Position numbers and translations under genes: made by a program. A DNA stretch of 64,000 nucleotides from Mycobacterium sp. GA-1285 (GTDB lineage Bacteria > Actinomycetota > Actinomycetes > Mycobacteriales > Mycobacteriaceae), in assembly GCF_001499905.1 (NCBI RefSeq), contig NZ_LQIS01000053.1, positions 124,001-188,000 of the forward strand, read 5' to 3'. Below, piece after piece: positions 16,935 through 24,559 of the stretch. How positions within the stretch are numbered: position 1 is the first letter of the stretch; each line of letters opens with the position of its first letter. Under the pieces are notes generated by a model, which was not told the origin of the DNA, ran no database searches, and saw only the letters and a list, made by a program, of their open reading frames with translations.

Positions 16935-18419
16935 ATGAAAAGTGATCTCCGTGCGAATCTCTATTCGCCTATGACGTATCCCGATCCCTCTACCACTCAC
17001 AGCGCTCCGAGCGCGGGTGAGCTGGCGCTCGAAGACCGCACGGCACTGCGCCGCGTGGCCGGTCTGTCGACCGAACTGACCGACGTCTCCGAGGTCGAGT
17101 ACCGCCAGCTCCGCCTGGAACGCGTGGTCCTGGTCGGCGTGTGGACCGAAGGCAGTGCGGCCGACGCCGACGCCAGCCTGGCCGAACTGGCCGCGCTCGC
17201 CGAAACCGCGGGCTCGGAAGTGCTCGAAGGCGTTATCCAGCGCCGCGACAAACCGGATGCTTCCACCTACATCGGCTCGGGCAAGGCCGCCGAACTCCGC
17301 GAGATCGTGCTCGCGACGGGTGCCGACACCGTCATCTGCGACGGTGAGCTCAGCCCCGCCCAGCTGACCGCCCTGGAGAAGGCGGTCAAGGTCAAGGTCA
17401 TCGACCGCACCGCGCTCATCCTCGATATCTTCGCCCAGCACGCGACCAGTCGGGAGGGCAAGGCGCAGGTCAGCTTGGCGCAGATGGAGTACATGCTGCC
17501 CAGGCTGCGCGGATGGGGCGAGTCGATGTCGCGGCAGGCCGGCGGCCGTGCCGGCGGCGCCGGTGGCGGCGTGGGCCTGCGCGGTCCGGGTGAGACCAAG
17601 ATCGAGACCGACCGCCGTCGCATCCGCGAGCGGATGGCCAAGCTGCGCCGCGACATCAAGGACATGAAGAAGATCCGCGACACTCAGCGCAGCGGCAGGC
17701 GGCGCAGCGAGGTGCCGTCGGTCGCGATCGTGGGTTACACCAACGCGGGTAAATCCAGCCTCCTCAACGCGCTCACCGGCGCGGGCGTGCTGGTGGAGAA
17801 CGCATTGTTCGCAACGCTCGAACCGACAACGCGCCGAGGCGAATTCGCCGACGGCAGGCCATTCGTGCTGACCGACACCGTCGGCTTCGTTCGTCACCTG
17901 CCCACCCAGCTGGTGGAGGCCTTCCGCTCCACGCTGGAGGAGGTCGTCGACGCCGACCTGCTGGTGCACGTCGTCGACGGGTCCGATGCGAATCCGCTCG
18001 CTCAGATCAATGCCGTTCGTACGGTCGTCAGCGAGGTGATCGCCGGAGCCGTTCCGGCGGCGACATCGGAACCGGTACACGATGGGGCTCGAGCACCGGA
18101 ACTGTTGGTGGTCAACAAGATAGACGCCGCCGATGGTCTGACGCTCGCGCAGCTGCGCCGCGCCCTGCCCGACGCGGTGTTCGCCTCAGCGCGCACCGGT
18201 GACGGACTGGAGCGCCTGCAGCAGCGGATGGCCGAGCTGATCACACCGACCGACGCGGCGGTCGACGTGACGATCCCTTATGAACGCGGTGATCTCGTCA
18301 GCCGCGTGCACGCCGACGGCCGCGTCGATGCTACCGAGCACACCGCCGATGGCACCAGGATCAAGGCTCGGGTGCCGGCCGCGCTGGCGGCCACGCTGCG
18401 CGATTACGCGACGTTCTGA
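16935..18419 (+). CDS. hflX: Ribosome-associated GTPase HflX
   Basis: The 494-residue protein has an HflX N-terminal domain (LVGVWTEGS..., STYIGSGKAAELREIV), a glycine-rich linker (about residues 195-215, GLRGPGETKIETDRR) and a G domain with GYTNAGKSS (G1), DTVGFVRHLP (G3) and NKID (G4). It binds and splits stalled or stressed ribosomes. The ATG at 16935 gives near the usual mycobacterial length; ATG 16971 is an alternative. A hairpin lies 30 bp past the stop. Confidence 0.95.
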   Translation: MKSDLRANLYSPMTYPDPSTTHSAPSAGELALEDRTALRRVAGLSTELTDVSEVEYRQLRLERVVLVGVWTEGSAADADASLAELAALAETAGSEVLEGVIQRRDKPDASTYIGSGKAAELREIVLATGADTVICDGELSPAQLTALEKAVKVKVIDRTALILDIFAQHATSREGKAQVSLAQMEYMLPRLRGWGESMSRQAGGRAGGAGGGVGLRGPGETKIETDRRRIRERMAKLRRDIKDMKKIRDTQRSGRRRSEVPSVAIVGYTNAGKSSLLNALTGAGVLVENALFATLEPTTRRGEFADGRPFVLTDTVGFVRHLPTQLVEAFRSTLEEVVDADLLVHVVDGSDANPLAQINAVRTVVSEVIAGAVPAATSEPVHDGARAPELLVVNKIDAADGLTLAQLRRALPDAVFASARTGDGLERLQQRMAELITPTDAAVDVTIPYERGDLVSRVHADGRVDATEHTADGTRIKARVPAALAATLRDYATF

Positions 18420-18448
18420 TGCATTCCGACGGCCTCGGCGCATAGCGA

Positions 18449-18481
18449 GGAGGCGCAGAGGTCTCTTCCCTCCGCGCCTCC
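18449..18481. terminator. Hairpin between convergent hflX and CsbD-like gene
   Basis: GGAGGCGC (18449-18456) pairs exactly with GCGCCTCC (18474-18481), and AGG/CCT can extend the pairing inward. It lies between two convergent genes and could end both transcripts. No clear T-run follows, as is usual in mycobacteria. Confidence 0.5.
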
Positions 18482-18491
18482 CGCCGCAGAC

Positions 18492-18749
18492 CTACCGGTC
18501 GTCGGATGGCCGCTGCTCGGATTCCTGCCGCTTCTCGGCGGTCTTGGCCGCCGCGCGCGCGCTCTCGGCTTCGGCTTCCTTCTGTGCGGCGTTGCGTTGC
18601 GCATCCGCCTTGTCCTGCTGTGCCTTACCTTCGCGGTACAGGTCGTCTCGACCGGCGACCGCGCCTAGCACCTCTTTGGCCTTGCCCTTGGCGCCTTCGA
18701 CGACACCTTTGATGGCCTCCTCGGGCCCACTGTTCTTGTTGTCGGACAC
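18492..18749 (-). CDS. CsbD-like / microaggregate-binding small protein
   Basis: The 85-residue, highly charged protein starts MSDNKNSGPEEAIKGVVEGAKGKAKEVLGAVAG, the pattern of CsbD-family stress proteins, followed by an Ala/Glu/Lys/Arg helix. In mycobacteria similar proteins are annotated microaggregate-binding protein. It has no membrane segment and no enzymatic motif. A gene-poor region begins upstream of it. Confidence 0.75.
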   Translation of the reverse strand: MSDNKNSGPEEAIKGVVEGAKGKAKEVLGAVAGRDDLYREGKAQQDKADAQRNAAQKEAEAESARAAAKTAEKRQESEQRPSDDR

Positions 18750-19017
18750 TGCGGCTTCCTCCTTGCCGATCGGTCGGTGTGACGGTCCAGTACCCGAAAC
18801 GGCGCTTCGCTAATCGGACAGACTGCTTCGGTGAGGCACCTCACAGCCGAACTCGACGATGGTGTCGACGCGACCGAGTGCTCGCCGCAACCCCCTTTGG
18901 GAGCCTTGGCAATTCGCACGAGCTAGGAATTTCCGGTCGGCCCGTGCGGCGGGGACGCGCGGGATGATCGCCCCGATCGTCCTCAACGCTGTGGAGTGTC
19001 GAGAAAACGTATAGCCC

Positions 19018-19260
19018 TCAGGGGGATTCAGGAAGCGGTGCACCTGGCTCTGAAGCGTGGTGGAACCGGCCCGCGCGCAACCAGCCGCGGCGGACGTCGC
19101 GCGTCGCTATCCGAAGGGATCCCGGCATACCTTTCCGAGCCTTTCCGAGCAGCGGTGATGGGTCCGCGCCGCCCTCGAGCGGTCTGACCGCGTGGATGTC
19201 GCCGTCTCGCAGGTCGGCGGTGCACGCTCCCCAGTGCGTCAGGCTGACCGGGCGGGGCAT
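19018..19260 (-). pseudogene. N-terminal remnant of a molybdopterin oxidoreductase (BisC/TMAO reductase-like)
   Basis: The 80-residue frame reads LTHWGACTADLRDGDIHAVR, then a GADPSPLLG-type stretch, MPGSLR and VRRGWLRAG. These are the opening motifs of biotin-sulfoxide/TMAO/DMSO reductase-type molybdoenzymes (THWG..., DPSPLLGN.PGSLR, AVRRGWLE). Such enzymes are 700 or more residues, yet similarity stops after about 60 and nothing downstream continues it. A tandem 10-bp duplication sits inside. I read it as a deletion remnant; a small independent gene is unlikely. Confidence 0.65.
19131..19150. repeat. Tandem 10-bp duplication in the pseudogene
   Basis: CTTTCCGAGC occurs twice in direct succession (19131-19140, 19141-19150), inserting the residues KARKG between the DPSPLLG and MPGSLR motifs of the remnant. 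It is a sign of decay by slippage. Confidence 0.7.
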
Positions 19261-19651
19261 GGCGTCAGTCTAGGTGCGGGCATCCTCCGGCTCCGCCCGG
19301 CCGACAATCCGCTGGCTATCCGTCGCCGCCCGCGGATAGCGAATGGCAATTCCTCCGGAATCGTGTGCGCCGATCACCGATCGGGCAAGACATTGCCTGG
19401 TAGCAACCGATATTTGAGCAAATTTTTCGCTGATGCCAGCAATTTCCGACTCCCGCGTGCAAACTGTTTGCGGCGCCGCCACCGAGACTGCGGGCGCCAA
19501 TAGCGGGGATGCGGTTGCGATCAATCGAGGCGGCACGGCGGGGTTATCCACAGCGAATGCAGTATTGGCAGGTATTTTCTTGCGAAGATCGGCGTGTTCG
19601 TTGGTTATTGGCGTAAGACGACAGATAGAGGACGGGTGCGAAATCGTCGAG

Positions 19652-19661
19652 CGAAATTTCG
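19652..19661. promoter_or_regulatory. Palindrome just before the LGFP gene start
   Basis: CGAAATTTCG is a perfect 10-bp palindrome ending 19 bp before the ATG of the LGFP protein and adjacent to its GGGAGG ribosome-binding site. CGAAAT also occurs at 19639-19644. It could be an operator; no known regulator consensus is recognised. Confidence 0.3.
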
Positions 19662-19680
19662 TACCGACCCGGGAGGTCGA

Positions 19681-21810
19681 ATGATCGGGCGGGACAGCCG
19701 GCACACCACGGTGTTGGGCCGGATGGCGATCGGTCTGCTCGTGGGCGCCGTGGCTCTACTGCTACCGCCGGTGGCGGGCGCCTCACCGGAATCCGATGCC
19801 GCCAACGCCGCGATCGCGGCGGCGTGGGACGGAAGCGGCGGCGACGGTGGCCCACTGGGCCCAAGACAGGGCGACGTGTACGCGGTGGGGAACGGCTTCG
19901 CGCAGAACTTCGCCGGCGGCAAGATCTTCTTCACGCCCGATACCGGCGCTCACATCATGCGCGGTGCGATCCTGGAGAAGTACGAATCGCTCGGTGGACC
20001 GGCCGACAGCGATCTCGGCTTCCCGACCATGGACGACGGCCCCGGGCGGGCTCCCGGCAGCTTCAATGTCACGTTCAGCGCCAGCGACAAGCCGGTGATC
20101 TTCTGGACGCAGGACACCGGCGCGCGCGTGGTCCGTGGACCCATCAACGCGGCGTGGGACAGGTTGGGCGGTTCCACCGGACCGCTCGGTGTGCCCGCCG
20201 ACGATGAGACCTATCGCGGTGACCTGATCACTCAGAAATTCACCGGCGGCGAGATCACCTACAACACCCGCGACAAGACGTTCACCACCGTCCCGCCCGA
20301 CCTCGCCGGGCAGTTGGCGGACGTGCAGCCGCCGGGTGATGCGACATCGGCGATCAACGCGGCACGCCGCGCAGCCGGAGGCCCACTGGGACCACTCGGC
20401 GCCGCGGAAGGACCCCCGTACCCGATCGGTAAAGACGGCCTCGGCCAGAACTTCGCCGGCGGCAAGATCTTCTACAGTCCCGCGACAGGGGCGCGAGTCG
20501 TCACCGGTCAGGTTCTGTCCAGATACGAAAGCCTCGGCGGGCCCGAAGGCGATCTCGGCTTCCCGATTGCCAGTGAGGCGGACGGCGGCCTGCCCACCGC
20601 GAGCCGGATGGCGCGATTCGCCGCCGAGGACAAACCGGTGATCTTCTGGACGCCCGACCATGGTGCGGTGCTTGTACGCGGCGCGATGAGTGCGGCGTGG
20701 GACAAGCTCGGTGGGGCCCAGGGGGCCCTCGGCGCGCCGATGGCCGATCGGTCCGAGAAGGACGACGTCGTCACGCAGCGATTCACCGGCGGCGTGGTGT
20801 CCTGGAATCGGTCGACCGGTGAGTTCACTACGGAGCCACGCAATCTGGCGGCCGAGTTGGCCGGGCTCGAGGTGCCGGCCGAGCAGGGATCCGAAACGCC
20901 GGGCACCCCGCGCACCGCGAACTCCGGTGGTGACCGCGACTGGTTCACCTTCAGCTGGTGGTGGCTGCTGGCGATCGTCCCGGTGCTCATCCTCGTCGGC
21001 CTGGTGGCGTTTGCAGCGCTGCGCAACCGGCGTCGTCTCGACGTCGATCGCCCCGGCCCAGTCGACGACCATTACGACGACACGTACAGTGCCGAGGCCG
21101 AACAGGCCTACAGCACACTGGGTTCGGATGCACAAACGTCGGGCGGCGGCGATCGATCCGCGGCGATGTTCGCTGATCGCTATGCCACCGAGGGTTTGGG
21201 TGCGCTGTCTGCGCCGGGAGAGTCGGGAGCCGCTCCGTCTGCCGATCCGTGGGAGGCATCGTCGGCGGGCTTCGGCGATTCTTCGGACTCGTCGACTTTC
21301 GGCGGGGAGGATCCCGACAACGTCGACACCGCGCCGACCCGCATACCGACTTCGGGAGAGGCCGACATCGTCGCAGAGCGCCTGGCCGCGGGCTCGGGCG
21401 GAACCGTCGACGAGCAGGGCAGTGTGCCCGAGGAGGGCGATGCGCCGCCCGATGAGAGTTACGCGGTGCCTCAGGAGAGTGGCACGGTGCCCGACGGATT
21501 CGGCGCGGCGCCCGAAGAGGGCGATCTCCCTGCTGAACCCACCGAACGCGAACCGCTGCAACGAGATCCGCTGACCGACACGGGTCGTCACGCCAAGATC
21601 GTCATCGACGAGCCGGAAGTGCCGAGCCCCGCATTCCGCCTTCCGTTCGGCGACTCCGGGCAAGCGCCCGAGGGCTACCCGATCAAGGCCGACACCCAGT
21701 CGGGCCGCTATTGGCTTCCCACCTCGGCCGACTACGACGAGGTGCGAGCCGAAATCTGGTTCTCCAGCGAGGATTTCGCTCGCACCAACGGCTTCGTACG
21801 AGCCGACTAG
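19681..21810 (+). CDS. LGFP-repeat cell-envelope protein with membrane anchor and acidic tail (Rv2721c-like)
   Basis: The 709-residue protein has an N-terminal signal/anchor at about 15-36 (MAIGLLVGAVALLLPPVAGA). The extracytoplasmic part has repeated LGFP-type units, with recurring NFAGGKIF, TGA(H/R), LGGPxxDLGFP and AAWDxLGGxxGPLGxP motifs; such repeats are thought to bind cell-wall polymers. A membrane helix at about 424-446 (WWLLAIVPVLILVGLVAFAAL) is followed by RNRRR and a roughly 260-residue acidic, probably cytoplasmic tail ending YWLPTSADYDEVRAEIWFS. The ATG at 19681 has a GGGAGG site 8 bp upstream. The stop codon overlaps that of convergent lexA in a shared CTAG. Place and layout match Rv2721c. 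Confidence 0.88.
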   Translation: MIGRDSRHTTVLGRMAIGLLVGAVALLLPPVAGASPESDAANAAIAAAWDGSGGDGGPLGPRQGDVYAVGNGFAQNFAGGKIFFTPDTGAHIMRGAILEKYESLGGPADSDLGFPTMDDGPGRAPGSFNVTFSASDKPVIFWTQDTGARVVRGPINAAWDRLGGSTGPLGVPADDETYRGDLITQKFTGGEITYNTRDKTFTTVPPDLAGQLADVQPPGDATSAINAARRAAGGPLGPLGAAEGPPYPIGKDGLGQNFAGGKIFYSPATGARVVTGQVLSRYESLGGPEGDLGFPIASEADGGLPTASRMARFAAEDKPVIFWTPDHGAVLVRGAMSAAWDKLGGAQGALGAPMADRSEKDDVVTQRFTGGVVSWNRSTGEFTTEPRNLAAELAGLEVPAEQGSETPGTPRTANSGGDRDWFTFSWWWLLAIVPVLILVGLVAFAALRNRRRLDVDRPGPVDDHYDDTYSAEAEQAYSTLGSDAQTSGGGDRSAAMFADRYATEGLGALSAPGESGAAPSADPWEASSAGFGDSSDSSTFGGEDPDNVDTAPTRIPTSGEADIVAERLAAGSGGTVDEQGSVPEEGDAPPDESYAVPQESGTVPDGFGAAPEEGDLPAEPTEREPLQRDPLTDTGRHAKIVIDEPEVPSPAFRLPFGDSGQAPEGYPIKADTQSGRYWLPTSADYDEVRAEIWFSSEDFARTNGFVRAD

Positions 21811-22496
21811 ATCTTCCGTATGACGGTGACGACCTTGCCCAACACCGCGGCGTCGTTACCTGGAATCGGATCGAAGGCCGGGTTGTGAGGCATCAACCAC
21901 ACCTGTCCGCGTGTACGTTTGAACGTTTTCACCGTGGCCTCGCCGTCGATCATCGCGGCGACGATGTCACCGTTGTCGGCGACGCTCTGCTGACGCACAA
22001 CCACCCAGTCGCCGTCGCAGATCGCAGCGTCGACCATCGAGTCGCCGACGACCTTGAGCAAGAAGAGCGAGCCTTCGCCGACCAGTTCGCGCGGCAGCGG
22101 GAAGACGTCTTCGACGGCCTCCTCGGCCAGGATGGGTCCGCCGGCCGCGATGCGCCCGAGCACCGGCACGAATGTCGGCTCCGGTAGGGCATCGGAACCC
22201 GCCACTTCGGTGGCCACGATCGGAGTCACGTGGTCGTCGGCGCCACGCACGTCGACGGCCCGCGGCCGGTTGGCGTCACGCCGCAGATACCCCTTGCGTT
22301 CCAGCATGCGCAGTTGATGCGCGACCGAAGAGGTGGAGGTCAAACCGACCGCATCGCCGATCTCCCTGATGCTCGGGGGATAGCCGCGGCTGGTGACCGA
22401 TGCGCGGATCACGTCGAGGATGGTGCGCTGGCGCTCGGTGAGCCCAGAAGATCGGGGCCCGCCTGTGCCGTCCGAATTATCGCTGCTGGAGTCCAT
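21807..22496 (-). CDS. lexA: SOS repressor LexA
   Basis: The 229-residue protein has an N-terminal winged helix (LTERQRTILDVIRASVTSRGYPP... TSTSSVAHQLRMLERKGYL) that binds SOS boxes, and a C-terminal S24 peptidase-like domain. The self-cleavage site is Ala118-Gly119 (RIAAGGP); the catalytic pair is Ser153 (GDSM) and Lys190 (TVKTF). RecA filaments trigger cleavage. ATG at 22496. An SOS box lies 33 bp upstream, indicating autoregulation. Divergent from the chiZ-like gene. Confidence 0.97.
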   Translation of the reverse strand: MDSSSDNSDGTGGPRSSGLTERQRTILDVIRASVTSRGYPPSIREIGDAVGLTSTSSVAHQLRMLERKGYLRRDANRPRAVDVRGADDHVTPIVATEVAGSDALPEPTFVPVLGRIAAGGPILAEEAVEDVFPLPRELVGEGSLFLLKVVGDSMVDAAICDGDWVVVRQQSVADNGDIVAAMIDGEATVKTFKRTRGQVWLMPHNPAFDPIPGNDAAVLGKVVTVIRKI

Positions 22497-22528
22497 GCCG
22501 CCGAATGTAACTCGCGGCACACGATTAA

Positions 22529-22544
22529 TCAAACATGTGTTCGA
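22529..22544. promoter_or_regulatory. LexA box at the lexA promoter
   Basis: TCAAACATGTGTTCGA matches TCGAAC-N4-GTTCGA at 11 of 12 defined bases and lies 33 bp upstream of the lexA ATG, the expected place for autorepression. Confidence 0.8.
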
Positions 22545-22588
22545 GGCGTGTCGTCGTCGGATGCCGAGGAAATCGGGCGTCGATTTTT

Positions 22589-22611
22589 TTGTCGGTGCCC
22601 TGTCCTATCGT
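22589..22611 (+). promoter_or_regulatory. PafBC-type DNA-damage promoter of the chiZ-like gene
   Basis: TTGTCGGTG (22589-22597), an 8-base spacer and TATCGT (22606-22611) match the TTGTCRGTG-N8-TANNNT consensus exactly. It points toward the chiZ-like gene, about 90 bp before its ATG. M. tuberculosis Rv2719c is known to be induced by damage from both LexA-dependent and LexA-independent promoters. Confidence 0.75.
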
Positions 22612-22622
22612 TTCACAACATT

Positions 22623-22680
22623 TCGATCACACGTTCTATCTTTCGAACATGTGATCGACTATCTTCGAACACAAGAGCGA
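22623..22680. promoter_or_regulatory. Cluster of SOS-box-like sequences before the chiZ-like gene
   Basis: TCGAACATGTGATCGA (22643-22658) matches the LexA consensus at 11 of 12 positions. Weaker relatives flank it: TCGATCACACGTTCTA (22623-22638, 10 of 12) and TCGAACACAAGAGCGA (22665-22680, one good half-site). Center spacing is about 20-22 bp, two helical turns, which would allow LexA dimers to sit side by side. Confidence 0.65.
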
Positions 22681-22702
22681 AGTCAGCGAAACGGAAGGCA
22701 GG

Positions 22703-23161
22703 ATGATGACTGTTCTCGACACCCACGAATTCCAGGATGCGCGCGTGGTCAGAACCGGTAGCCGGCCTGCTGGAACCCGTCATCGGCGCACGTCGGTGAC
22801 CCGACCGGCCGGGGCCGCGGTGCGTTATCGCGGAACCGGGGTGCTGATGTCGCGCGCCTCGCACCGACGGCGACCGATCACCCCCGCCACCACGGTGCTC
22901 CTGTCCTTGGTGGCAGCGGGAATCACGGTGTGGCTCGGCCTGGTCGCGCAGTTCGGCGGCGTCGTGGGCACCACCTCGGCCACGGTGCCGGACCGCCTCG
23001 CGGTGGTCCAGGTCCAGACCGGTGAGACCCTGCAGCAGGTGGCCATGCGAGTGGCCCCTGATGCCCCGGTCGGCCAGGTGATGGATCGGATCAGCGAGCT
23101 CAACCAGCTCGACTCGCCTGCGCTGGATGCCGGGCAGACGTTGATCGCGCCGGTCGGCTGA
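22703..23161 (+). CDS. chiZ: SOS-induced LysM cell-division inhibitor (ChiZ/Rv2719c-like)
   Basis: The 152-residue protein has an Arg-rich cytoplasmic N-terminus, one membrane helix at about 60-84 (ITPATTVLLSLVAAGITVWLGLVAQFG) and an extracytoplasmic LysM-like domain (VQVQTGETLQQVAMRVAPDAP...LDAGQTLIAPVG). ChiZ of M. tuberculosis delays septation after DNA damage. The ATG at 22703 follows GGAAGGCAGG. Promoter sites upstream tie it to the damage response, and it is divergent from lexA as in M. tuberculosis. Confidence 0.9.
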   Translation: MMTVLDTHEFQDARVVRTGSRPAGTRHRRTSVTRPAGAAVRYRGTGVLMSRASHRRRPITPATTVLLSLVAAGITVWLGLVAQFGGVVGTTSATVPDRLAVVQVQTGETLQQVAMRVAPDAPVGQVMDRISELNQLDSPALDAGQTLIAPVG

Positions 23162-23315
23162 CGGTCGCCGGCAAACAGCTTGCTGCGCAGACATGTTCAG
23201 CGACAGATCGGCGGACTATGTGCCGTTCAGCCCGGTGCTGGGCTTTCGCAACCCGCCGCGGGTACCCTCGGAGAGGTTCGAGTTGGTCGTTTGTTGGCGC
23301 GGCGAAGGAGCGGTA

Positions 23316-23786
23316 ATGCATTGTCCGTTCTGTCGTCACCCGGACTCGCGCGTGGTGGACTCGCGCGAGACCGACGAGGGCCAGGCCATCCGGCGACGGC
23401 GTTCATGCCCGGAATGCGGACGTCGATTCACGACCGTGGAGACCGCCGTCCTGGCCGTCGTCAAGCGCAGCGGTGTCACCGAGCCGTTCAGCCGCGAGAA
23501 GGTCATCAAGGGTGTGCGCCGGGCTTGCCAAGGCAGCCAGGTCGACGAGGACGCGCTGAACCTGCTGGCCCAGCAGGTCGAGGACACCGTGCGCGCGGCG
23601 GGATCACCCGAGGTTCCCAGCCACGAAGTGGGACTTGCCATCCTCGGGCCACTGCGCGATCTCGACGAAGTGGCCTACCTCCGCTTTGCCTCGGTGTATC
23701 GCGGATTCACCTCGGCCGAGGATTTCGAGCGTGAGATCGAGGCGCTTCGGGCGCATCGTGATTCGCCGCAACCGACCGCCAGCTGA
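23316..23786 (+). CDS. nrdR: Transcriptional repressor NrdR
   Basis: The 156-residue regulator has an N-terminal zinc ribbon (MHCPFCRHPDSRVVDSR ... RRRSCPECGRRFTTVE) and an ATP-cone domain from about residue 46 (VVKRSGVTEPFSREKVIKGVRRAC). It represses ribonucleotide reductase genes in response to bound ATP/dATP. The ATG at 23316, after AAGGAGCGG, is required for the first CxxC. Same strand and about 150 bp after the chiZ-like gene. Confidence 0.97.
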   Translation: MHCPFCRHPDSRVVDSRETDEGQAIRRRRSCPECGRRFTTVETAVLAVVKRSGVTEPFSREKVIKGVRRACQGSQVDEDALNLLAQQVEDTVRAAGSPEVPSHEVGLAILGPLRDLDEVAYLRFASVYRGFTSAEDFEREIEALRAHRDSPQPTAS

Positions 23787-23805
23787 CCGGCCGGTGAGAC
23801 CTCGA

Positions 23806-24492
23806 TCAATCGATCTGCTTGATTCCGTCGTTGACGACGCGACCAGCGATACGGACCCAGCCGTCGGCGCTCCACTCGGTGTAGATGTGCGAGCCCTTAC
23901 CCTGAACGATTTTCAGGTCCCGACTGAGGTAGTCGGTGATCCGTACGGCGGCGGCGCCGGTGGCCTCGTCTTCGGGCACGCCGAGATCGGTGGCGAACAT
24001 CCGTGACCGCAGTTCGCCCCTGTCCCGGTCGGTCCACGTCCACAGGTAGTGGTTGATGTCGTCGGGATAATCCGACGGGTCGAGCGCCAGCAGTTCGTCG
24101 ACGGAGACGATGTCGTGGATGGCGAATTCGGGTGCCCACTCCGCGCGAGCCCGAATGGAGGTGAGGTCGTCGTCGTCCGCCACCTGCACGAGTCCTGCGG
24201 GAACCCGCAACGTGTGGACGGGCGTGCCCTGCTCGCGAAGCCACCACGCCGCGCCGACGGTGGGGTGCCCCGCGAAGGGCAGCTCGACGGCCGGAGTATG
24301 GATCCGCGCGTGTGCCGTGCTGGTACCGGGGGCGGGCAGGTCGACGAAAACGGTTTCGCTGTAACCCAATTCGGTGGCTATCCGCTGGCGATCATCCGGG
24401 TCCACGGTGCTGGCGTCGACGACGCCGAGCGGGTTTCCGTGATTGCCGTCAGGGTCGGCGAAGACTCGCAACACCGTCACGTCGATGGCCAT
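23806..24492 (-). CDS. PhzF-family isomerase/epimerase-like protein (Rv2716-like)
   Basis: The 228-residue protein has the PhzF signature DPDGNHGNPLGVVDAS near the N-terminus, a likely catalytic Glu in YSETVFVDLP, and FAGHPTVGAAWWL. The second domain includes DEATGAAAVRITDYL. It is shorter than typical PhzF proteins (about 280), as for Rv2716. Substrate unknown. Convergent with nrdR. Confidence 0.87.
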   Translation of the reverse strand: MAIDVTVLRVFADPDGNHGNPLGVVDASTVDPDDRQRIATELGYSETVFVDLPAPGTSTAHARIHTPAVELPFAGHPTVGAAWWLREQGTPVHTLRVPAGLVQVADDDDLTSIRARAEWAPEFAIHDIVSVDELLALDPSDYPDDINHYLWTWTDRDRGELRSRMFATDLGVPEDEATGAAAVRITDYLSRDLKIVQGKGSHIYTEWSADGWVRIAGRVVNDGIKQID

Positions 24493-24559
24493 GGGCCCGA
24501 TGCTACTTCGTATCCGCGTGCCGTTGGCCAGGTCGCTGTGGTCGCGAGAGGCCCGATGC

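Larger units (their letters stand above)
18750..19680. other. Gene-poor break holding a pseudogene stump and palindromes
   Basis: About 930 bp between the CsbD-like gene and the LGFP protein gene. Apart from the oxidoreductase remnant at 19018-19260 no open frame here looks like a real gene. The part from about 19360 to 19660 looks less G+C-rich by eye and contains the palindromes GCAAACTGTTTGC (19459-19471) and CGAAATTTCG (19652-19661). From memory M. tuberculosis has three genes (fadE20 to Rv2722) at this point, so it is a variable junction. Confidence 0.6.

Noticed and set aside
16098..18080. Long minus-strand open frame (about 660 codons) opposite dapF and hflX
   Set aside because: It is antisense to two certain genes; third-position G+C richness in high-G+C DNA keeps the complementary frames open. 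Its protein is Arg/His/Gly/Asp-rich with no family motif.
19783..21663. Minus-strand open frame opposite the LGFP gene
   Set aside because: Its repeats only mirror the LGFP coding repeats; no motif or ribosome-binding site of its own.
22665..22680. A full third LexA box before chiZ
   Set aside because: Only the left half-site TCGAAC is good (right half GAGCGA); kept only as part of the cluster, not as an independent site.
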